From: Trachelipus rathkii
Lineage: Eukaryota > Arthropoda > Malacostraca > Isopoda > Trachelipodidae
Reading direction: 5' to 3'
Length of the DNA: 35,000 nucleotides
Assembly (NCBI GenBank): GCA_015478945.1
Contig: JABUQX010126285.1
Coordinates: 1 to 35,000, forward strand
Numbering within the stretch: the first letter of the stretch is position 1; the number at the start of each line of letters is the position of its first letter. A model generated the notes under the pieces. The model made no database searches. It saw only the letters and a program-made list of their open reading frames with translations, and was not told the DNA's origin. This document shows, piece by piece, positions 24,400 through 33,114 of the stretch. A program made the position numbers and the translations under genes.

Positions 24400-25647
24400 A
24401 TTTGTAGAACTTTCTGTGATTATTTTTAATACTATTTTAATAGATACTTATCTACCAAATATGATTTTAGCATTTTAAAATTTCAGGTTTTAAAATTTGA
24501 TTGATCAATCCCATGCTAAAAATCGATATATCATATTCTCCTTTATTAATTAATCAATTCTATTTCATATCTTTTTAATATTTCAGTGTTTATTTATTTT
24601 TATATTTTATTATTTTTTTTTTTTGTGCGATGATATTAATTGCAAGATTTGACACAGTGTGCTATAGGCTTATTTATTAATTTGTATTTTACCAACATCT
24701 GCTTCTTGCATACTCACTAATCTGCCTAATACGTGGAATAACCAACCTCTATCCATATTACTTCTATACCCTAATCTTTAGCTATCTTGTCTGAGACCCA
24801 GATGGCTTTCAGAAATTACATTGCGAGAAACAACATTTAATATATCTACAACTAAATAAACTTATTTCATAATTTGTCCTTCAAGGAAACCATGCCCCAA
24901 ACATCCCAGTGTTCTGTGTAGCACCCCCTTTTGAAATACTATAATTTTCCCACCCTATATTGAGGGTTCCTTTGGTTTGTTTCAGATAATTTTACTATTC
25001 ATTCAGCTCTTTCTATAATTATTACTGTAGATTTCCAGATTTTTCAATACCTTTTTATCCGATTAAATATAAAACTGATACACGATACTTTATATCTTGC
25101 TTATCTTCCAAAATACGAGGTCCTCATATTTAGGGATTATCAATTATGTATACATATAACACTGTAAATTAGGTTGGGGCCTCTCATACTGATTATAGGT
25201 GGTGGAAGAAGTCCTGAATCTAATTCAATATTCCTTATTATCTCATTAAATTTTAAATATACTTCCTGTACCAACAGCTTATCCATACCTTAGCTACTTA
25301 ATGTCAGTTTTTTTCTGAGCCACTTTGATCTGAACCGAGATTGGGGCATTGCACGATTATAGCTTCTATGCTATGATTAGAAATTGGAGTGACTTAGCTT
25401 TGGACTGCTGAGATGCTTCGCATATGCATTCTAGCCGATAATAAAGTGGTGAGTTGTAATCGTTGATAGGATGAGCAGGTATTCATTCTTATATCTTCGA
25501 ATAAATCTATTTTAATCTCCTCAAATTGCCATGGTATTCGATCGTGCTTTGTTTTCTCTGAGCCATTTAGCTTAAGACGGTTAGTGCATCGGGTGTGGAA
25601 AAAATTCTCAATTTCTACCATCTAATTAATTTTCACTCAGCTAGACT
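24400..25647. other. No gene recognised
   Basis: AT-rich DNA up to about 25.3 kb, then mixed sequence that may be the decayed upstream part (endonuclease or linker) of the RT pseudogene beginning at 25648. The 75-codon minus frame at 25394-25621 has no recognisable motif. Confidence 0.4.
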
Positions 25648-27667
25648 AGAAATCGTTGCAGGGATATTCTTCGACAAGCAAAGCGGGCCTTTCATCAAAC
25701 AAAGTGCGCTGACCTCCTTGGTTCTCCTACTGACAAATCTTTTTGGGCTCTTGCCAAAAACATCTCAACAACTTTTGTATATCTGCCTTTCCTCCTCTTA
25801 TTCGATCTGATGGTTCTGTTGCAACTCTCCAACTGAAAAGGGCCAATCTCTTCGGCGCCATCTATTTTCCTCTTAACTCAACCCTGGACGATTCTGGATC
25901 CCTCTTCCTCCTCCTTCTCCTCTCAGGTGTCCTTATGCCTTTGACTGTGATTACATTTGATCGGGTGAATGGGCTCCTGAAATCTATGAACGTTAGGAAG
26001 GCGGGTGGCCCGGATGGCATTCCTTCCAGAGTTTTGAGGGAGTGTGCTTCCGTGCTACTCAGCCCCTCTATATCAATAATACTATTTCTCATTCCTTATC
26101 AAGTGTTGAGAAGACGCTAGCATATATAATGTTCTTAACCAATTCCGTATAAAAAGGAAGCCTACGCTCTGATCCTTCTTAACTATCCGCCCAAATATAG
26201 CCCTCTCGCCTTGTAATTTATCTAAAGATAGTTATTGAAACCCTTCTCAACTCTCACTTCTTAGACCCATCCTGGAATCTCTTCCCTTCTTTCTGATTTC
26301 GCCAGTCAGTCTTTCGGCGCTCGAGGATCCTTAATGCGATTATAATTTTTACCTATTTACTCAGATTCTATGGTTTTCCGCCCTTAGTAGAACTTAACAG
26401 GCGAGATCTTGCGTGTAGTGAGCACTTATGACATTATAACTAATAAGCACTTTGTACCGGTTAATGGTCTCGACGTCACTAGCTACACTTCCACCTCCAC
26501 CCTCCTTTGGATTTCCTCTCTAATCTCTCTATCTATAAACTTATGTCTATGGCTTTTACTATTCAAAATCGCTCACAATAATATCGGATGTTGTTGAATG
26601 GGTGAGCGGACTTCTTCTTTTACTAGTCAATATAGTAGTGTTTCCTCAGCTCAGGGTTTCCTGTCTTATCTCTTTACTTTATTCTCACGCTTTATCATTA
26701 AGATCTTCTAACCAAGCCATCTTAACTCTATCACTCATAATGCCTATGATAGACTGACCAATCTTCATTATAAACTCAACTCATTTAATATCTGCTCCCT
26801 CTTTTACTTATATAGAATTGCCTCTCGTCTAATCTTTCTTTTTCTAATCTCAGTTCTTCATCATTGGGTAAGCTCCGTTCTCCTCATTAAAACTATAAAT
26901 TACTTTAAAAACCCAACTTCTATCAAAATTTCCCTCTTACTAAGTAACAACTAATATTCTAAACTTTTCTCACCTATCTATTTCGATACGGTTTCTCTAT
27001 ATCGCCTATCTACCTGTTTTGACAAGTATAATATATAACACCTTGCCTACCTATATAACAAAAAAATGTATCTATTTAGGAGAACCTCTATAACATACAA
27101 CAGTTGCTAGTGAGCGGCCTCTATAAGATAAACTCACTAAGCGGAGTTTTCACTGTTTATTATGTAACGTGAGACTTTTTTATTCCTCTCTCAGTTTTCT
27201 TCCACTATACAAGGGTCTCATCCGCCATTGTAAGAAGTATTGCTCTCATATTTTGGGAACTCTGGTTTTGCAACATTCGGCTTCCCTGGATAGGGTTGAG
27301 TCCCACCGCCAAAAGGCTTATAAATGTCCTGAACTTTTCTAGTTCACTCGACCCTCTATCTTTGTGGCGGGATTTTTTGTGCTTTATCTCTTTTCTAATG
27401 GTACCGCAGCGTGCACACGCTGCTCGAACAACTTTCCACTCACGTACCACCACCTTTACAATGCCCCTCGTAGTACAAGGGGTACTGTGTCGGCACATGA
27501 GTTTTGTGGTTGAATTAGTAACTCCAGACTAGTCTTGCGGTGCTTCCTCTTTCCTGCCACCCTTTGTTCTGTGGAGTTCTCTTCCATTCTTCTGTGTTTA
27601 CTACTCAATTTAATCTCCCTCACTTTAAAGCCTGCTTATGTGCTCATCTGCGTAATTTGCGTTAGAT
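25648..27667 (+). pseudogene. Jockey/CR1-type non-LTR retrotransposon RT, heavily decayed
   Basis: Starts with RNRCRDILRQAKRAF and SPTDKSFWALAKN (25723-25761), a conserved linker ahead of the RT in these elements, and shifts frame to PPLIRSDGSVATLQLKRA. RT motif 1 follows near 25965-26040 (LLKSMNVRKAGGPDGIPSRV). After it the reading frame breaks repeatedly, but decayed traces continue: SLRSDPS near 26160, a PQLRV patch at about 26650 where the GVPQGS motif should be, an unrecognisable YADD, and a SLDPLSLWR patch near 27340. The last 250 bp match the C-terminal tail (PPPLQCP, SFVVELVTP, then NLPHFKACLCAHLRNLR in another frame), ending about 27667. Its role was reverse transcription during target-primed insertion. 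It has many stops and frameshifts and is not functional. Confidence 0.75.
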
Positions 27668-27724
27668 GAATTTTTGAAGCGTTCAACACCCCCTCCTTGA
27701 ATAGGGCTCTGCTTGTGAACGGCG

Positions 27725-27727
<3 letters not shown>

Positions 27728-27784
<57 letters not shown>

Positions 27785-27887
27785 TTATATATATATTATT
27801 TTATATGTACATATATATATATATATAGTATATTATTATATATATATATATTATATAATATAGAATATATATATATATATATATATA
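27728..27887 (+). repeat. (TA)n tail/microsatellite after the non-LTR element
   Basis: A pure TA run of about 45 bp is followed by TA with TTA and GTA breaks. It starts about 60 bp after the end of the RT pseudogene, the position of a 3' microsatellite tail in CR1/Jockey-like elements, and ends directly at the Gypsy relic. Confidence 0.8.
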
Positions 27888-27941
27888 AACCTTATCAGAG
27901 GAGTCGTGGGATATATATAAACTTTGTCAGAGGAGTCGTGG
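27881..27941 (+). repeat. Two-copy 30-31 bp direct repeat at the Gypsy relic boundary
   Basis: Unit 1 (27881-27910) and unit 2 (27911-27941) share ATATATAAAC, then CTT or TTT, then TCAGAGGAGTCGTGG, with only a few differences. It joins the microsatellite to the first gag-like codons, so it probably arose by slippage or as part of an insertion scar. Confidence 0.7.
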
Positions 27942-28526
27942 CTGCTGAAAGTTGAGATGGTCATAAGGTCTCAAAAGATCAAGAATGAGGAACTCATCCT
28001 GCTAATGCTGCTTAAAGGTAAGGCTTTAGCAGTTTTTCTCGAGATGAGTGAGGAGGACCAAGAACCACTGAGAGAAGATAAAGGAAAAACTGAGAAAAGT
28101 TTATGACGAAAACCCGTTCATGGCCTTCAGAAAAATTTGTGAAAGTGGATGGATGAACCTATGGACGTTTATGTCACCGACATAAACGTAAAACTGGCTC
28201 CAGTGAACGAGTTGGCAGAGAACTTTGCGAGGGAAATTCGCCTAATGTTGAATGTAGAGGAGTGCAAAATTGAGGAAATTCTATGCAGAACGAGAGCAAT
28301 CGTGACGCCAAATAAAATGGAGATCTTCGGCGGGAGCGCAGGGTGGAAAAAAGAAAAAGAATTAAAAACCAAAGAAAGAAATGTTGAATGGTTCTCATGT
28401 GGAGGACCTCACTTCAGGAGAGAATGCAGGATGGGTCAAACAACGTATTTAACTCGCTTCAAATGTGGTGGAAAAGGACATTTCGTAAGAGAATGTGAAC
28501 TTAGAACTTTGGGGAACGAATTGTAG
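27924..28526 (+). pseudogene. gag: Gag remnant with two damaged zinc knuckles
   Basis: Gag is the structural protein that packages element RNA. The first segment (to 28106) has a capsid-like pattern (WLLKVEMVIRS, LLMLLKGKALAVFLEM). It shifts frame to KLRKVYDENPFMAFRK near 28090-28140 and then to the frame at 28149-28526. That last part ends with two CCHC-type knuckles. Knuckle 1 (28389-28427) reads WFSCGGPHFRREC, with Trp for the first Cys and one residue too few before His. Knuckle 2 (28455-28496) reads RFKCGGKGHFVREC, with Arg for the first Cys. Both are one base from a Cys codon at that position (TGG, CGC). No ATG precedes the first segment; the visible left edge is a truncation or an insertion boundary. 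Confidence 0.75.
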
Positions 28527-28880
28527 AGATTGCTGCGTCAGAATCAGACCTCTGACCTCATGGGCTGGCATTCCTCTGAAAAAAATAAAACTGAATGGTA
28601 AACTTGTGTTAGGTGCAGCAGATTCTGGCTGCATGAAATCGATAGTTAGTAGGGACGTAGTAAGAGGAGATGGAAAAGAAGAGAACATAGTTGCTTTTGA
28701 CGGAAGGAGAGTTGAAAGTAATGGGAAATGTGAGGTGTATATTAGAGAGTGATGGAGAAAGAAAGAAATTTGAGGTCGTAGTAAAGGCGGACGTGAAGAT
28801 AATCCTGGGATTAGATATCATCAAGGAGTTTGGGAAATTGATGACAAAGATTTTTCAGGAAAATTCGACGGGAAGCATTG
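28527..28880 (+). pseudogene. pro: Retropepsin-type aspartic protease, frameshifted
   Basis: The protease cuts the Gag-Pol polyprotein. The catalytic triplet D-S-G is at 28621-28629, within AADSGCMKSIVS, a good match to the retropepsin active site. The C-terminal hallmark ILGLDII lies at 28802-28822 in another frame, so there is a frameshift between about 28700 and 28750. Distance and order of both motifs fit a retropepsin of about 100 residues. The active-site triplet is intact but the protein cannot be made in one piece. It runs directly into the RT region. Confidence 0.75.
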
Positions 28881-29645
28881 GACTGTGGAGTGGAAGGAGG
28901 AAGAGCCTGCGCAAAAGAACAAGGTTGGCAAGTATGGGAGGTCGATGAAAGGCAACACAAGAATGAAATTTGAGGAAAAAATCTATAAGTGGATCAAGAA
29001 GGGAATTCTAGTGCCGTGGAGGGGGGAGTACAAAAAAAAGGGATACTTCCATTAATGGCGGTGGAGCAAGGAAATAAGGGAAAGGTGGGACCAGTGATGG
29101 ACTACAGAGAAATGTAACGTGCCACATGGGGGATGAGGCGGCAGTTTGCGGGGAATCGCTTCGGAAGTGATGGAATGAAATTGGTTGACCTACGGTAAGT
29201 CTGCCTATCTTCAAATTAGAACTGATGAGAGTTTGTGGAAGCATCAGTTGGTGAAATATAAGGGAAGGACTTTTTGTTTAACAAGATTGGGTTTTGGGCT
29301 ATGCAGCGAGGCAAGATTAATGACAAAAATTCTAAGAGTGGTGAGAGAAAAGGATGAGAGGGTGAGAGAGGGGACTGATTCATACATCGATGACATAATA
29401 GTTGATGAGGAAAAGTTAAATGCGGAGGAAGTGAGAGAGCATCTGCTGAAATTTGGACTTGTATCAAAAAATCCTGAGGATGTGATTGCTGGGAGAGTTT
29501 TAGGACTGAAGATAGTAAAGGGCTTGGGAAAAACAAGGTTTTTCAGAGGAAATGTGATAACAGTGATACACGAGAAAAAGATAAGAGAATTATTTTCAAT
29601 ATGTGAGAAGCTGGTCAGGCACTACCCAATGGCAGGGAGGCTGAG
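28840..29645 (+). pseudogene. pol: Reverse transcriptase domain, frameshifted
   Basis: RNA-dependent DNA polymerase. The N-terminal part reads KFEEKIYKWIKKGILVPW, then, after a frame change near 29045, LPLMAVEQGNKGKVGPVMDY, the usual region before motif A. The longest intact frame (29185-29661) contains SAYLQIRTDESLWKHQLVKY (motif A region), FCLTRLGFGLCSEARL, which corresponds to the PFGL-x-x-AP motif but has Glu-Ala where Ala-Pro is usual, and the catalytic box YIDD at 29383-29394. The palm residues look intact. A frameshift at about 29645 separates it from RNase H. The LTRLGFGL wording differs from classical Gypsy (LPFGL), suggesting a divergent lineage. Confidence 0.85.
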
Positions 29646-30180
29646 GGTAGTGACTTCTTGAAGAGAATTGCGGAGGGAAAAAGGTGGAAAGAGGATATAG
29701 GTGAAAGATGCTCGGAAATTCTTAGGCAGGTGTTGAAGGAGGTGAAAAAAATTGATCATGTGAAGGGGAGATGGTTTATCAAAGAGGGGGGAGAAGGAAT
29801 GATCTGGTGCGACGTTAGTAGTTTAGCTTACGGTGTGGCTTTGGAAATAGGAATAGAGTTGGTTGAGGACTTGAGTTGGTTAAGGAAAAAGTCGGATTGA
29901 GGCAATATCAATGTAGCGGAATTAGATGCTGTGGTCAAAGGAACAAATTTGTGTCTGAAGTGGGGACTAAAGAACATCCAAGTGATGTGGGATTCAAGAA
30001 CGGTTGTCAGCTGGGTGGATAATGTGATTAATTCAAGAAGCAGGGTAAGGTCAAAAGGAGAGGCGGAAATGGTAGTTTAGAGACGTTTGGGGATAGTGTC
30101 AGAACTAATAAGAGATTTTGAGTTCAAATTGAAAATTAAATTGGTTGAATCAGAGGAGAATTCGGCAGACAAATTGACAA
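29646..30180 (+). pseudogene. pol: RNase H domain with two in-frame stops
   Basis: Degrades the RNA strand of the RNA/DNA hybrid. One frame runs through the whole domain with stops at 29898-29900 and 30078-30080. All four acidic residues can be placed: Asp in WCDVS (29811-29813), Glu in VAELDA (29919-29921), Asp in MWDSRT (29991-29993) and Asp in SADKLTR (30168-30170). So the stops are recent relative to the loss of catalytic residues, or hit by chance. The frame continues without a break into the integrase. Confidence 0.8.
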
Positions 30181-31059
30181 GAATATATGAGAAGTGGCAA
30201 AGGGAAATAAAGGATTGCAACGAGAAGCGTTGTGGAATGTCGGCATTGGAAATAAAAAGGCTGCATGAGAAGAATCATTGTGGGACAAATAAAACAATGT
30301 ATGTGGCAAAAATGTTTGATGAAGAGGCGAGAGGAGATGATGTGGCAGAGTGCATCAAGAGATGCCAGTCGACTGATCCGAATTCGGAAAGACGCGGGAG
30401 TGGTGAGCTCAGTGTGGAGCAATCTTGGAAAAGGTTGGCAATTGATATAACGCATTTTGGTAAAGGTAAATTTCTATCAATAGTACACTGTGGAGAGAGT
30501 AGATTTTCGATATGGAATGATCTTAAGGGGGAAGAGAGATGGCGAGAAAGATGGAGGAGGTCTTTGTGGAACATGGATTGCCTGAAGAGGTGATAGTGGA
30601 AAACTCGGCTTTGTTCAGATCGGTGGATGTTAAGGAAATGAGCAGGAAATGGAAGGTGAAAATAAATTTCAGAGCTGCTTTTAGGGGAAACTGTAATGGG
30701 ATTGTTGAAAGGAACCACAGAACCGTAAAGATAGCGGCAAGGTCGGGAATAAGCATAAGGGAAGGGTTATTCTGATACAACTTCATGACATGGGAAGGTA
30801 AAGATGAGAGGACATGGCCATGGAAAAAGAAATATAACTACGAATGGAGACATCCAGAGAAAGATGGTGGAGGGGCGTCGAGTAGGGATATCGGGCAAGT
30901 AAATTCTATGTGGGAGAAGATGAGTGGGTGAAGCCGAACGGGGCAAGATGTACAACAAAGTGGGATGTGGGGAGGATAACAGGTTTGCTGTATGACCAGA
31001 AATTGGAGGTGGATGGAATTGCGAGGCACATTTTGGATTTGAGGAAGATTTATGTATGA
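30181..31059 (+). pseudogene. int: Integrase with zinc-binding, catalytic and C-terminal parts, frameshifted
   Basis: Inserts the DNA copy into the genome. The zinc-binding domain has His at 30264 and 30276 (H-x3-H) and Cys at 30351 and 30363 (C-x3-C; usually C-x2-C). The catalytic core has the first Asp in LAIDITHFG (30444-30446). After a frame change near 30540, VENSALF holds Glu at 30599-30601 where the second Asp belongs, and GIVERNHRT holds the final Glu at 30707-30709. The last two are exactly 35 residues apart, as in D,D-35-E enzymes. A stop at 30773-30775 and a shift near 30900 follow. The tail (WVKPNGARCTTKWDVGRITG, then LEVDGIARHILDLRKIYV) is GPY/F-like and ends at the stop 31057-31059. 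Confidence 0.8.
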
Positions 31060-31080
31060 TCGAGAATCAAAGATTGATCG

Positions 31081-31088
31081 ATCAGGAG
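31081..31088 (+). repeat. Imperfect 8-bp target-site duplication, left copy
   Basis: ATCAGGAG here and AACAGAAG at 32867-32874 agree at 6 of 8 positions and directly border the two ends of the hAT-like element. An 8-bp duplication is what hAT transposases leave. Confidence 0.4.
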
Positions 31089-31114
31089 TAGGGACCGACC
31101 GGGGCGGGAATTTT

Positions 31115-31140
31115 GCCGGGGCCGGGGCCGGGGCCGGGGC
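31115..31140 (+). repeat. (GGGGCC)4 tract, G-quadruplex-capable
   Basis: Four GGGG runs (31118-31121, 31124-31127, 31130-31133, 31136-31139) are separated by CC, the classic arrangement of a G-quadruplex with 2-base loops. It is highly unusual against the AT-rich background. The opposite end of the element has a shorter version at about 32841-32856. Confidence 0.9.
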
Positions 31141-31364
31141 TGCTCTAATTTAGCCGAGGCTGGGGTTAGCTAAAATTTGAAATGTAAGTCAAAAACACTG
31201 AAAGTCTTAAAACTTAGGATGAAAATTAAATATAATTTTAATTAATTAATAATTTTAATTATAAAAAAGAAATACATTTAATTAATTCAATTAAATAAAT
31301 ATTTTTTTTGAAAGAAATTTTTAGAAATAATTGTTTCCTATATCAAATAATTATATTAAATATT

Positions 31365-31446
31365 AGTATATATATAAATAATTGTTAATCATATATAATA
31401 ATATACATATATATATATATATACTTATATCATTATATATAATATA

Positions 31447-31481
<35 letters not shown>
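31365..31481. repeat. (TA)n microsatellite inside the hAT-like element
   Basis: TA steps with a few C interruptions, ending in a pure TA run directly before a TTTCTTTC tract and repeat A. Confidence 0.85.
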
Positions 31482-31484
<3 letters not shown>

Positions 31485-31866
31485 CTTTCTTCTTTCTTCA
31501 CCTTCCTTTGCCCCAAGATTGGGGGTAGGGTGCTGTACAAGCATCGGAAAAGAAAAGCAGTTGAAGACCTTGACAAACGTCGAAAAGAAAAGCCCAGCTT
31601 TACGCCCCTCTGTACCATTAATTTAGTGAGAGCTCGTCACAGACAGAAATCGCACCCTAAGAGCATCATGGGACTCGCGACCGGACCCTCACTAGGTAAA
31701 TGTCAATGTAAGGGTTCATCCCCTGGCCCGGGTGGGCCACAACCATACCCCCTTACAACAACCCGCCATTCTCTCCTCTATGCACCTTTATTCTCGCCTC
31801 TGCCAAAATCACATTTCTCTCCTTCAGACATTTTCGTTCACCGACTCATCCACTTTCTCTCTCTCT
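31482..31866 (+). repeat. Interspersed repeat A, copy 3 (most complete)
   Basis: GC-richer block between two TA microsatellites. The left part matches 7907-7995 and the right part matches the reverse complement of 13429-13700, so all three belong to one family. The 114-codon frame at 31530-31874 begins with a Lys/Arg-rich stretch (HRKRKAVEDLDKRRKEKP) and turns Pro/Ser-rich. Because the other copies do not keep this frame, it is probably not a protein. A GGTTCATCCCC word at about 31703 resembles a tRNA-type B box, but I could not place an A box, so a SINE origin is only a possibility. The end is a CTCTCTCT run. Confidence 0.65.
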
Positions 31867-31867
31867 C

Positions 31868-31919
31868 TATATAATATAATATATATTATATTAATACTAT
31901 ATATATATATATATATATA

Positions 31920-32007
<88 letters not shown>

Positions 32008-32036
32008 TATAGTATATATATTATATATATATTTAT
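31868..32036. repeat. (TA)n microsatellite inside the hAT-like element
   Basis: About 170 bp of TA steps with ATA/TTA breaks, directly following repeat A. Confidence 0.85.
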
Positions 32037-32284
32037 TCAATTAATATAAATAATTTTTTAAAAAGAGTTTTCGGAAAATATTTGATTTTCTGAAGATATT
32101 TACTTTAATAAATAAATACATTAATAATTTTAAACAATTATATTTAATTTCCTTTTCCGAATTCGTTTTGATATATCAAATTTGAATTTTTTGTAAAAAC
32201 TCGGAAAAATTATAATTTTGCCTCATTTTAATTTTGAAATCATAGTAAATAAATGATGAAGATTGATGATTGGATATTTCGTCG
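32037..32284. other. AT-rich filler inside the hAT-like element
   Basis: No motif recognised; AAATTT-type words dominate. Confidence 0.4.
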
Positions 32285-32645
32285 CGGTCAGAACAAATAG
32301 AGATCTTCGCATGGTTGTAGGGCGACAGGGCTAGCAACCCGTTCCTTTCCTTCTGCTTGAATTACTCTTGGACCAGCGTTGGTATCTTATGCGCCTAGAA
32401 GCAAGCTCCTCTGGTGAGCTCTAGGAGGGCGAGTTTTGAGGCCTAATGGGAGAAGATGTTAGTTCTACTGAAAGGACGAAAACCCTACCTGAGAGTCTTT
32501 AACTCGAGGACTGGCATCCAAACCGTTGCGCCGAGAAATGGCTTTCTGGAGTGTTCTATGGTTGTGAGTTTCGGGCCAGAAGGAGAAGAAGCTGGACCAA
32601 CTGACAGGGCGAAAGCTCTTCCTGGGAGTTGTTATAGATTATACT
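32285..32645 (+). repeat. GC-rich block with an internal repeat, probably an interspersed element
   Basis: This block stands out in base composition from the AT-rich DNA on both sides. Within it, 32470-32501 (GAAAGGACGAAAACCCTACC, then TGAGAGTCTTTA) and 32604-32635 (ACAGGGCGAAAGCTCTTCCT, then GGGAGTTGTTAT) are variants of one ~30-bp unit. A 63-codon frame at 32456-32647 crosses both units, but I do not recognise the product. A 5' untranslated segment of a retroelement or a separate small element are possible readings. Confidence 0.45.
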
Positions 32646-32878
32646 AAATACCAAAAAAAAAATTTATTATATTTAGATATGTTTATATTTTGCATCAATT
32701 TATAACAAAGGAGTAATGGAATTAAAATATATTTTTTTTATTTTGTTTGATTTAACCCTCTATTATTTAGTGTAAATTTACAGTTAACCCCGGTAGAAAA
32801 CCCCGGTTTTGCCTGCTTTTTGACCCGGGCCGAGGTTGGCCGGGGCCGGGGCCCCGGTCGTTTCCTAACAGAAGGGCG

Positions 32879-33038
32879 TGTGGTATTGAAGAAGAGTCCA
32901 AATATTATCAAAATGGAGCTTCATGTGTGGAATCGTCGAACTGTATATAAGCATCGCTGTTAGTATATACAGAGATTGTAAATATATTATGTTTGTCATT
33001 CTTATCAAAGATTACGTTGAATTAACTTGTTTTAGGCT

Positions 33039-33042
<4 letters not shown>
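32879..33042 (+). mobile_element. 3' LTR of the Gypsy relic
   Basis: Starts TGTGGTATTG and aligns with 21638-21832 over its full length (see that entry). TATATAAG (32944-32951) is a likely promoter TATA box. The end, TTTTAGGCTTATA, matches TTTTAGACCTACA of the other copy and merges directly into an (ATA)n tract. With the hAT-like insert and one duplication copy taken out, the sequence before it is a purine-rich CAGGAG plus GGCG, as expected for a polypurine tract at the 5' edge of a 3' LTR. Confidence 0.65.

Positions 33043-33113
<71 letters not shown>
33041..33113. repeat. (ATA)n microsatellite adjoining the LTR
   Basis: About 24 uninterrupted trinucleotide units, beginning at the last bases of the LTR. 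Confidence 0.9.

Positions 33114-33114
<1 letters not shown>

Larger units (their letters stand above)
31089..32866. mobile_element. hAT-like non-autonomous DNA element with GGGGCC-rich ends
   Basis: The ends are inverted repeats: AGGGACCGACCGGGGC (31090-31105) and the reverse complement of 32851-32866 agree at 14 of 16 positions. Both are followed inward by GGGGCC runs and then, more loosely, by CCGAGGYTGG and GGGGTTA-type words. The short terminal repeat, the 8-bp flanking duplication and the length fit hAT elements. No transposase frame is present. The interior holds two TA microsatellites, a copy of repeat A and a GC-rich block at 32285-32645, so it is probably a non-autonomous or composite element. 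One extra T at 31089 leaves the exact left end uncertain by one base. Confidence 0.55.
27924..33042 (+). mobile_element. Ty3/Gypsy-type LTR retrotransposon relic, interrupted by a hAT-like element
   Basis: Gag zinc knuckles, protease, RT, RNase H and integrase occur in this order on the plus strand, the Ty3/Gypsy arrangement. An LTR closes the relic at 32879-33042. The gag start and 5' LTR are missing here; the left side abuts a microsatellite. No envelope-like frame lies between the integrase end and the LTR. At least five frameshifts and two in-frame stops break gag-pol. The sense strand is purine-rich, unlike its surroundings. The hAT-like insertion takes up 31089-32866. The class is certain; assignment to Ty3/Gypsy rests on domain order and the RT and RNase H motifs. 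Confidence 0.8.

Noticed and set aside
27725..27955. Open frame of 76 codons over the TA microsatellite
   Set aside because: It encodes alternating Ile/Tyr produced by (TA)n; it is not a protein gene.
28169..30786. Many minus-strand frames opposite the Gypsy relic
   Set aside because: They are complements of the purine-rich sense strand (Ser/Leu/Pro/Phe-rich) with no motifs.
31690..31730. tRNA gene or tRNA-derived SINE head (GGTTCATCCCC word)
   Set aside because: A B-box-like word alone is not enough; no A box or cloverleaf could be built.
31530..31874. A 114-codon frame starting Lys/Arg-rich, considered as a nuclear protein
   Set aside because: It lies wholly in repeat A, and the other copies of the repeat do not preserve the frame.
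31060..32878. An envelope gene between integrase and the 3' LTR
   Set aside because: No signal peptide, membrane anchor or long frame is present; the space is filled by the hAT-like element.
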